In this document: in pieces, positions 47,369-59,890 of the stretch | Layout of the letters: each line of letters begins with the position of its first letter | Numbering within the stretch: the stretch's first letter is position 1 | Source of the DNA: Welwitschia mirabilis | Taxonomy: Eukaryota > Gnetophyta > Gnetopsida > Welwitschiales | Direction of reading: 5' to 3' | Length of the DNA: 64,000 nucleotides | Assembly: GCA_051453625.1 (NCBI GenBank) | Contig: JBOZIK010000001.1 | Coordinates: 12,371,463 to 12,435,462 of the forward strand | Notes under the pieces: generated by a model | The model's input: the letters and a program-made list of their open reading frames with translations, nothing else | Database searches by the model: none | What the model was told of the DNA's origin: nothing | Position numbers and translations under genes: made by a program

Positions 47369-47580
47369 AACGTTAAGCATCATTTTTAAAAATCTTTAAT
47401 TAGGTAAAGTAGTGGGAATACTTGGAGTGTCAAGGTTTTATGGGTTTCTAAGAACTCCCTTGGGAGTGTACTTGATCTAAGGCTAGTTTGAGGAGTCCAT
47501 TTTAGCTTTATATTTCTCTCTTAATGTAATGTATTTTTTGAATTAATACGAGAAATATTTATTCATTCTTTTCTTTATAG

Positions 47581-48990
47581 TGCATATTATTATGTTACTA
47601 GTAATATTTAGGTGAAATTTTTTCTTATTGTCAATATTATAGTAGTTGTTCTTTCTTTTATTTTGAGTTCACATTAACATGATAGTAATAATATTTAGAT
47701 AAGACTACAACATTAAGATATTTAGGACCAAGTAAATTCTTTAAATTTAGCTTTTCAATTGTAGTCACTATTACGTTATAGATATTAAGAACAATTGTAC
47801 TTACTTTCTATGTTCACAAAGAACTATAAAAGNNNNNNNNNNNNNNNNNACTCTAGTGGTAAATAAGATTAGTTATCATACCTAAGCCACCATGACTTGA
47901 TGATTTAAATTTTATTTTTCAAGAATATAAGAATCACTAAAGTAAAGGTGGGTTGTTAGATAAGCCAAGCCAGCCTCTAGAGCATTGTTCATCTTCTTAT
48001 GTCATCAACCTTAGTTCATGAAATTATTTAAAACCCTTGAATTTTATCCTTAGTTTGATTTTCATTACAATAATAAATTATTATTTTAATTTTGATTAGT
48101 TTACCATAAATATCCCTATATAAGAATGATACTGGGTTATCATTCGACTTATTTTGGTTTGATTATACTTAATAATAAATGCTTTTATTAAGAATCATCT
48201 TACTATTTTCATCTAGATGTCCTAGTGGAAAAAGATCCTTTCTCATCAAAATCATCTTTAATAATCATTAATCAATTAAACATTATTTTTTTAGAATGCA
48301 AACCATGATATTTATTCCCTGACATCTCAATTAGTCAAGTGGGATCTTCATGTGGCATTATGATGACATCGGCTAAGGTCTCTCTTATGTATTACACTCT
48401 ATAGGATGAAATTACTTATCATTTTTATTTTAATGAAAGGGATTAGAGATGAATTAGTCCTCAAAATCATCTAGAAGGTATTAAAAATGATGTAAAACTA
48501 TGATTTTTGTGATCCTCACAATAGCCAAGCATAATTATTCTAATTCCCTCATAAATGTATTAAATGGGCCTAAAAACATACTCTAAAACCATGTTAAATG
48601 TGGTTAATTTAGTCTCATAACAGAACTCCTTATCAAGCATTTATTAGTTCTTAAAAAAGCACATTAATAATAATGATTAGTGAGTCAATTTGACAACATA
48701 AATATTCTAACTAATCATAAAAATTATTTTTAGTAACTTTATCATACAAGTTCAAGGTAATAATTGTAGTAGATCTTTTAGGATCTTTCCATGAAGAATA
48801 GATTAAAGGATTTAAGAGCTAATTTGTCTTTCATATAGCTATCCTCAATTTAAATTTATATTCTTAAGAGATCTTTGCATTTTCTTTGTTCTTGTGCTTA
48901 AAACTTGCCTTTGTTCCATTCTCATCATTATCACTTATGTAGATAATGCCATGGGGTGATTCATCTAGATTTTCATCATTCTTATTTCCC
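47581..48990. other. No gene recognised
   Basis: AT-rich sequence with a 17-N gap (47833-47849). I see no coding domain or repeat pair here. Confidence 0.4.
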
Positions 48991-51290
48991 TATTTTTTAC
49001 TAGTTTTATTCTAATTTTTTAATTGAATATTAAAATCCCCTATCCTATTCTTTTACTTCTCTTTATTTTTCTTAGGGTTGTTAATAGAAGTTACATACTC
49101 AACTAGAATTTCATTCAATCTAAGATTTTCTACTTACTACTAAGACTGTATTTGTCCTTTAATAATGTGAATGCTGGAAGGAACTTCTAAATCTCTATCT
49201 TTATTTATTATAACTTCTCTTAGTTGTTACGCTAAGACTAGTATTGCTTTTGAGTATTCTCTACTTGGGAAGAAACTAAAGTTTCCCCAAAAGTTTCACT
49301 TCCATTGGCCACTTTGGACTATCTCATATTACAATAAGAGATATTTGCAAAAGTTTGACCATATATGAGGGTTTTCTAATCCATGAGTATATACCTAGGC
49401 TTAGGGTTAAGGTATATAACTACTTGATTTTTCATTTCAAATAAACTTAATAAGCTTTTGATTAATTCATAGTCTCTACTAAATACCTATTCTCTTAATT
49501 TATCAGTGAAGAAATTGGAAAGATTCAATTTTCTTCCTTTTCTAAGAGCCAATAATAAGTTTAAGTGTAGTCCCTTTAACTAAGAGTGATTTCCATTTTG
49601 AATAATATAACAATCAATAAATTCAGTGGCTAATTTCTGCGTCCATTGGAGTTTAGGCTTCTTAATATATCCTTTTGCTATTCATGATACACTTTTTTCA
49701 AAAAACCAATCTACATCATTGTATCCTAAAAAGGTTAGGTAAACTAAATCTCCTTTTTCTAGAATTTATAATATTTAAGAAATAAGCCACTAATTCATAA
49801 GATGTCTTCTTCATCCAATTACTAATTTTCCTTTAATTAGGACTTTTATAGATATGAATTTAAGATCTTCTTTCAAGTACAGAACTAGATTTTAAACCAC
49901 TACTAAAATGTTGTTCCAAAGCTTCTTATTCCTTTTGAACTTATCTTTGTTTATAAGTTTAAAATGGCAATGCTTCCTCATTTACTTTAACACTTGGAAG
50001 CTATCAATTTTCCATTAGATTTTTTAAATAATGTTGTCTATGCGTAGGTTTACATGTAAGAAGAAGAATTAAAATGGGTAATCTAAATAAATCATAGAGG
50101 GATCCTATAACATTTCCTAATGTATTAATTATCTTTTGCTAGTTTAACCTCTAGACTCCTTGCATAAGATAATAGTCCCAAAATAGATGATAGGTTGCTT
50201 ATGTTTTTTCACATACTTTATAGTAAGATGTGATCATTTATTCCTTCTTTCTAAGGTTTTTTGCTATTAGTACTTTATCCTTGATATCTAACCATTTTAA
50301 AAGTACATATTTATTCATTATACTACATTATTACATGTTCTCTAATATATTATTTATTTTATATTTTTTAATTAAAATGGATGTTGAATTAACTTTNNNN
50401 NNNNNNNNNNNNNNNNNNNNNNNNNNNNNNNNNNNNNNNNNNNNNNNNNNNNNNNNNNNNNNNNNNNNNNNNNNNNNNNNNNNNNNNNNNNNNNNNATAT
50501 AAAAATCAATAAATTTAGTGGCTAATTTCCATGTCCATTAGAGTTTAGGCTTCTTAATATATCCTTTTGCTATTCATGATACACTTTTTTCAAAAAACCA
50601 ATCTGCATAATTGTATCTTAAAAATGTTAGGTAAATTAAATCTCCTTTTTCTAGATTTATAATGTTTAAGAAATAAGCCACTAATTCATAAGATGTCTCC
50701 TTCATCCAATAACTAATTTTCCTTTAATTAGAACTTTTCTAGATATGAATTTAAGATCTTCTTTCAAGTACAGAACTGGATTTTAAACCACTACTACAAT
50801 GTTGTTCCAAAGCTTCTTATTCCTTTTGAACTTATCTCTGTTTATAGGTTTAAAATGGTGATGCTTCCTTATTTACTTTAACACTAAGAAGCTATCAATT
50901 TTTCATTAGATTTTTTAAAGAATATTGTCTATGCATGAGTTTACATGTAAGAAGAAGAATTAAAATGAGTAATCTAAATAAATCATAGAGGGATTCTATA
51001 ACATTTTCTAATGTATTAATTATCTTTTTCTAGTTTAATCTCTAGACTCCTTGCATAAGAGAATAGTCCCAAAATAGATGATAGGTTGCTTATGTTTTTT
51101 CACATACTTTATAATAAGATGTGACATATATTCCTTCTTTCTAAGGTTTTCTGCTATTAGTACTTTATCTTTAATATTTAACCATTTTTAAAGTACATAT
51201 TTATTCATTATACTACATTATTACATGTTCTCTAATATACTATTTATTTTATATTTTTAATGAAAATGAATGTTGAATTAACTTTATTTC
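48991..51290 (-). pseudogene. Unrecognised degraded coding-like region
   Basis: The minus strand gives long partly open text with frame changes: YYKVCEKT then ATYHLFWDYYLMQGV, INTLGNVIGSLYDLFRLPIL, SGLKSSSVLERRS, LGYNDVDWFFEKSVS, AKGYIKKPKLQWTQKLATEF, then VEYVTSINNPKKNKEK. I cannot match these to a family. The plus strand also has a short open frame (49171-49368), so even the coding strand is uncertain. 49602-50396 is repeated at 50497-51284 across a 100-N gap; the two copies differ by only a few percent. Confidence 0.3.
50497..51284. repeat. Duplicate of 49602-50396 across a 100-N gap
   Basis: Both copies contain AATCAATAAATT-AGTGGCTA, GATACACTTTTTTCAAAAAA and ATGATAGGTTGCTTATG. Confidence 0.9.
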
Positions 51291-51398
51291 TATTAATTAT
51301 TCTATAGTTCCTTTTCATTATCAAGTTCAAATATATTTAATTAATAAGCCATTATAAATAGTTTATAGCTTTACATATGATTGCATTTCCTAAGTAAG

Positions 51399-52002
51399 TG
51401 TTTCTATGTGTATTTATGTAAATATTAGGTCCTTTATCAAATTCTATTAATTACAAACATATGCATAAATACAACACAGTAATATAGATGTGATTAAACC
51501 TGAATGTTGTAATCCATCAAAGGCCCTAGGCGAGAAGAAATAGAATTGCTTTCATGAAGTAAAGGTTGAAAACGAAAATCAACAATTCAAGAAAAGTAAA
51601 CACATAATGCAATGCAATGAAATCTAATCTAAATGCAATATCTCTCTGACTACCAAATTCTATCACCAAGATCAACCTTACAAAATCTAGATTAATTAAG
51701 AAAACTACCACTAACTAAGACCAAACTAGGGTATTAAGTACATCAATCAAAATATTAAAAAGATATAATTATTAATCTATAAAATATAAAATTCAATTCA
51801 AGTTCCTAAACTAATGACTTCAACCTTAACAAAGGATGGTCTTAATGACCTCTATCATAATTAAAGCTATTATGAAATCACAGCAACATAAACCATAAGG
51901 GACATGCACATGAATATATTAAAACTAAAAGAAATTTTCATATTAAGTCGAATCAACATCCTATTACAAAGTCGCAGTACCTCAATGAAGAAGACATAAC
52001 CC
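51399..52002 (-). mobile_element. Partial second copy of the element D 3' LTR (likely assembly duplicate)
   Basis: 51296-52002 is repeated at 52103-52812 across a 100-N gap. It includes the left flank (with GTAAG in place of GTGAG) and the first 600 bases of the LTR. Confidence 0.85.
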
Positions 52003-52206
52003 NNNNNNNNNNNNNNNNNNNNNNNNNNNNNNNNNNNNNNNNNNNNNNNNNNNNNNNNNNNNNNNNNNNNNNNNNNNNNNNNNNNNNNNNNNNNNNNNNN
52101 NNAATTGTTCTATAGTTCCTTTTCATTATCAAGTTAAAATCTATTTAATTAATAAGCCCTTATAAATAGTTTATAGATTTGCCTATGATTGCATTTCCTA
52201 AGTGAG

Positions 52207-54004
52207 TGTTGCTATGCGTATTTATGTAAATATTAGGTTCTTTATCAAATTCTATTAATCACCACAATATGCATAAATACAACACAGTAATATAGATGGG
52301 ATTAAACCTAAATGTTGTAATCCATCAAAGGCCCTAGGCAAGAAGAAATAGAATTGATTTTTATGAAGTAAAGGTTGAAAATGAAAATCAACAATTCAAG
52401 AAAAGTAAATACATAATGCAATGAAATTAAATCTAATCTAAACGCAACATCTCTCTGACTACCAAATTTCTATTACCAAGATCAACTCTATATAACCTAG
52501 ATTAATTAAGAAAACTATCACTAACTAAGACCAAACTAGGGTATTAAGTACATCAAACAAAATATTAAAAACATATAATTATTAATCTATAAAATATAAA
52601 ATGCAATGCAAGTTCCTAAAATAATGATTTCAATCTTAAAAAAGATTGGTCTTAATGATCTATATCACAATTAAAGCTATTATGAAATCATAGTAACATA
52701 AACCATAAGGGACATGCACATGAATATATTAAAACTAAAAGAATATTTTCATATTAAGTCGAATCAACATCCTATTACAAAGTAGCAATACCTTAATGAA
52801 GAAGACATAACCCACCATCAACGAAGACTCCTCTCTACAACTAATGGAAAGACCTCTAATCCTTCAATTTCCTATCTAAGAATTTATAATGCAACAAAGA
52901 TGATCAAAGTTAAGGATGAAGGAAATATTTATTGATAATAATAGGCTAAGAAATAAACAATCCTAATATATGTAATTAAAACCCTAATGGTATATGGAAA
53001 TTTCATGACATATTACACAAGTAAGGTAAAGTTTGATACATTGATTAAAAATAGTGGTCATCCTAGTTATCGTCTGGATGATGGTGGGGNNNNNNNNNNN
53101 NNNNNNNNNNNNNNNNNNNNNNNNNNNNNNNNNNNNNNNNNNNNNNNNNNNNNNNNNNNNNNNNNNNNNNNNNNNNNNNNNNNNNNNNNNNNNNNNNNNN
53201 NNNNNNNNNNNNNNNNNNNNNNNNNNNNNNNNNNNNNNNNNNNNNNNNNNNNNNNNNNNNNNNNNNNNNNNNNNNNNNNNNNNNNNNNNNNNNNNNNNNN
53301 NNNNNNNNNNNNNNNNNNNNNNNNNNNNNNNNNNNNNNNNNNNNNNNNNNNNNNNNNNNNNNNNNNNNNNNNNNNNNNNNNNNNNNNNNNNNNNNNNNNN
53401 NNNNNNNNNNNNNNNNNNNNNTACAAAGTAGCAGTACCTCAATGAAGAAGACATAACCCATCATCAATGAAGAATCCTCTCTACAACTAATGGAAAGACC
53501 TCTAATCCTTCAATTTCCTATCCAAGGATTTCTAATGCAATAAAGATAATCAAAGTTGAGGATGAAGGTAATATTTATTGATAATAATAGGTTAAGAAAT
53601 AAACAATCCTAATAGATGCAATTAAAACCTAATGGTATATGGAAATTACATGACATATTACACAAGTTAGGTAAAGTTTGATACATTGACTAAAAATAGT
53701 GGTCATCCTAGTTATTATTTGGATGATGGTGGGGATGACGCCATGTTTAAAGAGTTCTATGTCTAGACTTCATGTTAGTCTAATCAGCATCCTAGTTAAA
53801 TTGGCCTTAAAGCTCATTAATTCCTTCTTAAAATGTAAATCATCAAAATTATTTTAAAATGCCTTTAATTATATTGGTATTTGTGCATTTCTATGATTTT
53901 CTTCTTAACACTTAATAATGTTTATTTTATGCTTAAACTTGTCTAAATGATCTATAAAGCTACTTATAATACCTCATCAAAACATATAATTTGGCATCAC
54001 AATA
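52207..54004 (-). mobile_element. 3' LTR of gypsy element D
   Basis: It begins TGTTGCTATGCG and ends TTTGGCATCACAATA. It contains a 332-N gap (53090-53421) flanked by a duplicate (52778-53089 and 53422-53730). It matches 62094-63778, including TGTGATTAAACC/GTGAATCTGAA-type, ATGCAATG-rich and TTAAATTGGCCTTAAAGCTC phrases. Confidence 0.85.
53090..53421. other. Assembly gap, 332 N
   Basis: It lies inside the element D 3' LTR. The flanking sequence is repeated on both sides, and open frames crossing it are artefacts. Confidence 0.95.
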
Positions 54005-54017
54005 TAGCCCTCCACTT
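54005..54017 (-). promoter_or_regulatory. Polypurine tract of element D
   Basis: The minus strand reads AAGTGGAGGGCTA directly before TATTGTGATGCC, the LTR start (original TG mutated to TA). Confidence 0.65.
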
Positions 54018-55970
54018 AGTCTTATTAGTTTTTGACAAAGTTAACGAACAACTGTAATTGCGAGTCAAATTGACTAAGATAGAAATACTAACTAGGTATA
54101 TATAAATTAAGTTTAGAAATCTCAACATGTAAGATAAAAACNNNNNNNNNNNNNNNNNNNNNNNNNNNNNNNNNNNNNNNNNNNNNNNNNNNNNNNNNNN
54201 NNNNNNNNNNNNNNNNNNNNNNNNNNNNNNNNNNNNNNNNNNNNNNNNNNNNNNNNNNNNNNNNNNNNNNNNNNNNNNNNNNNNNNNNNNNNNNNNNNNN
54301 NNNNNNNNNNNNNNNNNNNNNNNNNNNNNNNNNNNNNNNNNNNNNNNNNNNNNNNNNNNNNNNNNNNNNNNNNNNNNNNNNNNNNNNNNNNNNNNNNNNN
54401 NNNNNNNNNNNNNNNNNNNNNNNNNNNNNNNNNNNNNNNNNNNNNNNNNNNNNNNNNNNNNNNNNNNNNNNNNNNNNNNNNNNNNNNNNNNNNNNNNNNN
54501 NNNNNNNNNNNNNNNNATTCCTGCAAGAAAAACAAATTGTGAGTATTTTGCTATTAAGTACATGTTTTACTAAGTATTATCCATAACGTATATCACTCAA
54601 ATAATAGAGATTTAGAATTGAATTAGTACACTATAGATATGTCTCATGAAAATGTAAAAATAACACTTAAAACTTTTAAATTTTTACTCATAATATCTTA
54701 AAATATATATATCCTCTCTTCCGCAACAAGTGAATCAATACGTCCCATATTACATTAAGGTCAGACTCAATAGATCAATTATGTAAANNNNNNNNNNNNN
54801 NNNNNNNNNNNNNNNNNNNNNNNNNNNNNNNNNNNNNNNNNNNNNNNNNGGAATAGTATCTAGTGACTAAAAATAAAGGTTAAATTTAGTTTGAAAAAGA
54901 TGAAGCATGAAAATTAGAATTATCTAAAAAATATTTATGTTTCATCCATGTGGTCATTTGGATAAGAAAAAGGATGACATAGGTTTTCAAAAGATTAATA
55001 AAACATTAAATTATCAACAAAATAAGTTAAAGCTCAGATAATTTCATAGAGATTTAAGAGAAGTATCAGAAACTCTAAGAGATGAGAAATGGCTAAGAAT
55101 TGTGATAAATCAAGAAATGATAAANNNNNNNNNNNNNNNNNNNNNNNNNNNNNNNNNNNNNNNNNNNNNNNNNNNNNNNNNNNNNNNNNNNNNNNNNNNN
55201 NNNNNNNNNNNNNNNNNNNNNNNNAGGTAAATGCACTAAGCTAAGAAAGTTAAATGTGCCATGAGCTCACAATTATTAAAAAGAGTATTGAATGCATCAA
55301 AAATCAAAAATAAAATTAAAGAAAACTAAACTTGAAAATATTCAAAAGAATAGATGAGAAAAATTAGCATCATAAACTAAGGAAATTTATTTGAAAAAAA
55401 AAATTAACTTCTAAAAATAAAAATTGCAAATGAATATAAAAATTAACAAGAAAAATATTAAATGATCAAGTCCTAAGTATTTGTGATGAAAAAGAATGGA
55501 AATGATTTTGAAATACCACAGAAAACAACTAAGAAAGAAAAATGAAAATAGACAACTTAATAAAATGAAGAAAATTATGTATCTACCCTAAATTCAAGCT
55601 TTAAAAACCCTCATAGAAGAAATTATAAAATCACTTGATTAATGATGTATAACATAATGTAAAGACTCCATAAAGTATCACTTAAATAGGTAGTGATTAT
55701 GATGATACCAAGTAACTAATGTTTTCAAATAATGAGTGATAAGATCAAAAGTTTCTCAGAAATAAACTCATGTAATAGCACCCCAAAGCATACCTAAATC
55801 CTCAAAAGTGAAATGATCATATGGGAATACTATAAGCATAACAAATATAGGAAACAAGCAATGCCTTTAATGACACTAAGAACACTATTGATCTCATAGC
55901 ATTAAAGTATTTTATTTCAATCCATGATAAGGGGATTGAAACCACACTAAGAGAAGTAGGAACTTATAAA
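54018..55970 (-). other. Element D, downstream of the conserved block
   Basis: No gene recognised. It contains gaps at 54142-54516 (375 N), 54788-54849 (62 N) and 55125-55224 (100 N). 55225-55580 is A-rich on plus. The ORF-X seen in Z and A is not found here. Confidence 0.45.
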
Positions 55971-56054
55971 GCATAACCAATTGACCCCCTGTGGAGTTCT
56001 CATAGCTACTAATACTTCCAAAAGTTCCTCTTGGAAAAATTTACCCAAGTGCAG
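55971..56054 (-). other. Conserved non-coding block (element D copy)
   Basis: The minus strand reads CTATGAGAACTCCACAGGGG then TCAATTGGTTA, then GTTCCTACTTCTCTTAGTG. Element Z has CTGTGAGAACTCCACTAAGG and CCTTACTTCTTTAGTAGTG. Same orientation relative to the element as in Z and A. Confidence 0.6.
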
Positions 56055-56108
56055 TAGGACATCATGAGAACCATGTATTTTAGCACAAAAACAATAGATC
56101 ATGGTTAT

Positions 56109-56111
<3 letters not shown>

Positions 56112-56170
<59 letters not shown>

Positions 56171-56171
56171 A

Positions 56172-56210
<39 letters not shown>
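56112..56210. repeat. Compound CT microsatellite
   Basis: Two (CT)n runs are separated by ATCTCTATAT. The plus-strand open frame over it (56064-56249) is a Ser-Leu repeat and not a gene. Confidence 0.95.
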
Positions 56211-56212
<2 letters not shown>

Positions 56213-57640
56213 GTCTTTTGAATATTTCTTTAGAATAAATACCACATGATCATTCACTTGTAAAGACAAAGGGGAAGAAATGAAATGAAAGATATGAAAG
56301 AATACTCTTAAACAATCAAAGAATCATATCATTAAGAGAAAACACAAAAAAACAAAGCATCTTCCTTTAAAATAGAGTTTATAGACATTTGAATGTTTTA
56401 AGATTGGATGAACTTAATCCTCTTACTTTTGAAATGACCAAGTACAAGTTACTAGTCATGGTAACTCTATAAAGTAAACTATAACTCAAGTTTTAAAGAT
56501 GTTCAAGTGATAGCATGACATCCACCAAAAAAATCAACTAAGAAATAATTCAGAAAATGGTAGGATAACTTTTAAAATAATTGATTTTATCATGTTCCAA
56601 GTCTTTTAATAAGTCATGAATTTGTAATCTTGTTTATTTTTCTGAATTTCCCTAATGTTTAAATTAGAAATCTTAACTGAGCCACTAAAAATGTACTTCT
56701 AAAAGATAAGAATCTAGTCATCTAAAGATTAGTTATTTAGATATAAAAAACCAAAAATAAATGTTAAAAAAAAAATCACAAACTAAAAATAAATTTTATT
56801 TGAATCCTAAATTCTATCCATACTTTATTTACAAAAAAAAAGAAAAAGAAAAAGAAAGAAGAATTTATTTAGATTCTAAGGCATTATATTTTCTTAGAAA
56901 AATAAGAACCAAATCAAATAAAGACCAATTCTTAAAACATAATAGACACATATGCATGAAAAAGTAACATTTTGATTACACAAAGTTTATTTGCAATATA
57001 AGAGAAAAAGAAGTTATATAATTTATGGAAGAATAATCTATTATCAAATACATGATATGAATAATTCTAAATATATATTTCATCTAATGGTTGATATTGA
57101 GAATGAAAAAGATTAATAATATTATTAGAAAGCAAAAATCTTGGAGAAATATTCTTTGGATGAATGATTAAAGAAGGTTTAATCTACTAAAGAAGTTCTC
57201 TAAGTCTCAGCTTGAAGTATGAATTATCAAAGAGATAAGATTTTCTACAATTTAGAATTCCAAGATATCCCAAGTTATACCTTTAAAATTATTTATCATT
57301 AGAGGTTAAATTAAACTTAGTAGAATAGAAAAAAATGTTTCTTTGAAAATTTTTAAAAGAATGGAATGAATAAACATGAGAAGATTGTCTAACTTGGATC
57401 ATTATATTGGAAAGGATAGATTTATTTATCATTAAATTTGATTGATATTTTATGGGTTTTTCATTATTCTTCCTTTTTTCATTATTGTCATTACCCTTAC
57501 TATGTTGAATATTTTCTATATTTTTCTTATTAGTAATTGTATCTTTCATTTTTTAATTATTCTTAATTTTTAAACTAATTTTTGAATTTTTTTAAACTAT
57601 CATTCTGCTCTTGCATCTAGACCATGGGGGTGGATGATGA
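56211..57640 (-). other. Element D, position where RT-RNase H-INT would be expected
   Basis: The interval between protease and conserved block is only about 1.6 kb. I find no RT, RNase H or integrase motif. One open frame of 86 residues (57289-57549, minus; Lys- and Asn-rich start) is not recognised. A plus-strand frame at 56761-56967 is Lys-rich from poly-A sequence and is likely chance. Confidence 0.5.
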
Positions 57641-57649
57641 GACTTATAA

Positions 57650-58430
57650 CAAAAATTTTTAATTAGGTTCGCATGTTGAAATTATTTCCTATTAATATAT
57701 TTTACTTTTCCTTGTATTGGAATTGTTTATTTTTGTTGGATTTTTGTACAAAGTTAAGTCTTGTAGCATTCTTAATTTCATGTTAACTGGGTGATGTTGA
57801 ACAACTAAGTTGATTTAACTATTTTTTATAAGTTTACTTCATCATCCATATCTTTTTGTGTGCATCAAAAACTCTAATATTGTATCTCTTATCTCTAATG
57901 TGACATTCCATTAATTTAGCTCATGTGTCTATAATGCAATGAGTAATTGCACAAAAGGATCTTCATAAAAGTAGTGGGTAACTTCTATCATATTATACTT
58001 TAATTACAACTACATATATAGGGTAGTGAGCTTCTTCTATTTGGATGAGTAAGTTTTTAATAATTTTCAAAGATTTCCTAATTGTAGTATCAGCCAATTC
58101 TAATATGATTTATGTAGGTTTAATTCTTTCTTCTAATCCAAATCTTTTACAAATGTGAAGAGGCGTGACATTTACACTTGCTCTTACGTCAATTAAAGAC
58201 TTTCTAATTTTCTTATTTTCTTCTAAAGTAACACTCACTGTTGATGCCCCAGGGTCTTTAAATTTAGGTGATCTTTGTATAACTAAGTTGGAAATATATT
58301 GAGTAAGAAAGACTCTACTAGGGATAGTACATTTTTGTTTTCTTCTAAGTAGGTCCTTTTTCAATTTAGCATATTTAGGATTTTCTTGCAAGATTTTTAA
58401 AAAGGGAGAGTTGTTATTATCATCTTTCAT
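57650..58430 (-). pseudogene. gypsy element D aspartic protease and gag-PR linker
   Basis: An open stretch of 106 residues (58110-58430) contains NLVIQRSPKFKDPGASTVSV, then RKSLIDVRASVNVTPLHICK and RFGLEERIKPT. This matches the Athila-type KLKDPGSFTIP...LIDLGASVNVMPLSIFKRLGLGELKPT. The catalytic Asp is present, but the box reads DVRAS where DLGAS is expected (Gly to Arg). The frame continues after a stop: ILELADTTIRKSLKIIKNLL, IYVVVIKV and HCIIDT, matching QLADRS-K-P-GI-EDVLVKV and the following VDFVV-D segment. Confidence 0.85.
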
Positions 58431-59890
58431 TAAGTGCTCATCAGAGTTAGGATTTCTATTAATCTAAGGGATATCTTGTCTTTTTCTTTTATTCTTTTGT
58501 GAAGGCTCATCTAAAGTTCAAGGGAAAGTATAAGTTTTTAAGATTTCTAGATCATCTTTTTCCTCATATTTATCATCGTTTTTAGAAGTTGAAGCCTCAT
58601 GAATAGGTGGTATTACATCAATTATTTTATAATTCCTTTTTATTTCATTTGAATCTAGAAAAGTTTGAGTTGCAATATATCCTTGTCTTCTTTAAAAAGA
58701 AAACACTGTTTATTGAAACACATTTAATAAATTTCTAATGTTTGTATTGTTTTTTATTAATTATTTTANNNNNNNNNNNNNNNNNNNNNNNNNNNNNNNN
58801 NNNNNNNNNNNNNNNNNNNNNNNNNNNNNNNNNNNNNNNNNNNNNNNNNNNNNNNNNNNNNNNNNNNNTGTTTCTATTAGTTTTTATTAATTCTTTTATA
58901 ACTAGTTACTTCTGATTTTGTTGAGAATTTGAGGGGCTTGATTGAAAATTATTTGGTTGGAATCTTAAATTATTGATTATATTTTCAGAAGATTTTCAAT
59001 TATTTTATCCTCTCATTTCTTTTTAATATTGCATTTGATTTTGAGAATTTGAAGGCCTTTAGTTAAATGCACATAATTCTTTAAGTATTTTCTCTTTACA
59101 TCTTGATAATAAAGGACATTCTTCTATTACATAAGAGTTATCCTTACATATATCACATGTTGATGTTATGTTTTTATCATTTGATATTTTTTCATCTATA
59201 ATCATTTGAGTGTATTTATCCAAAGAAATAGTGAAATTCTTAATTATATTTATTGAATTATTTTGAACTTCCTCCTTATCATGTTTTTCTTCTTTTAAGT
59301 TTTTTATCATTTCACCTATAATGTAATTTTCTTTAAAAGTTGGTTTAGGCCAAGTTTGACTAATTTCAAATAGGATCTTCTAATAACATTCATGTATTTT
59401 CTAATCCCAAGATCATCAAGTTGCCACCAAACAAAAAATCTACAAGTTATTTAGTTTCCCTATTCAATCCACTATAAAGATAATCTATTAATTTTTTTTA
59501 GGGAATCCATTAATAGGATTGAAATGAGTAGCTATAATAAATCATTCATACGTNNNNNNNNNNNNNNNNNNNNNNNNNNNNNNNNNNNNNNNNNNNNNNN
59601 NNNNNNNNNNNNNNNNNNNNNNNNNNNNNNNNNNNNNNNNNNNNNNNNNNNNNAATCTATTAATAGGATTGAAATGAGTAGCTATAATAAATCATTCATA
59701 TGTTGTGGCATAATTCTTATTAGATTGTTGTTGAAAGTTTGTGACATTTTTCTTCTCTTTTTCATTGTACTTTTACTCATGAATCTTTTGATAAAAGTGT
59801 CTTGTGTTTGACTCTACATTTTTAGACTTTTATGAGGTATAGTTTTTAAGCCAAAATTTCACACTAATCCCTAATTGTAATAGGTAAAGT
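58431..59890 (-). pseudogene. gypsy element D gag, C-terminal part with zinc-knuckle remnant
   Basis: An open stretch of 83 residues (59059-59310) ends with TCDICKDNSYVIEECPLLSR. This fits a CX2CX4HX4C knuckle of gypsy gag with the His replaced by Tyr. A gap (58769-58868) and a small duplicated overlap (59505-59553 and 59654-59702) lie nearby. Confidence 0.65.

Larger units (their letters stand above)
46590..47580 (+). mobile_element. Probable LTR (solo or cut), plus strand
   Basis: A long non-coding stretch with LTR-like architecture: short degenerate repeats (46960-47290), then CCCTATAAAAGAACG (TATA box at 47361-47368), then GGGTTTCTAAGAACTCCCTT and GGGAGTGTAC, then an AT-rich end. I found no second copy, primer site or PPT in the window, so the borders are uncertain. 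It contains a 100-N gap (47079-47178) flanked by a 40-base repeat. Confidence 0.4.

Noticed and set aside
48991-51290. Endogenous pararetrovirus remnant
   Set aside because: I found no coat-protein knuckle, movement-protein, protease or RT motif of that group; the region is left unassigned.
56064-56249. Open frame rich in Ser-Leu repeats
   Set aside because: It is the CT microsatellite translated; no domain and no flanking gene signals.
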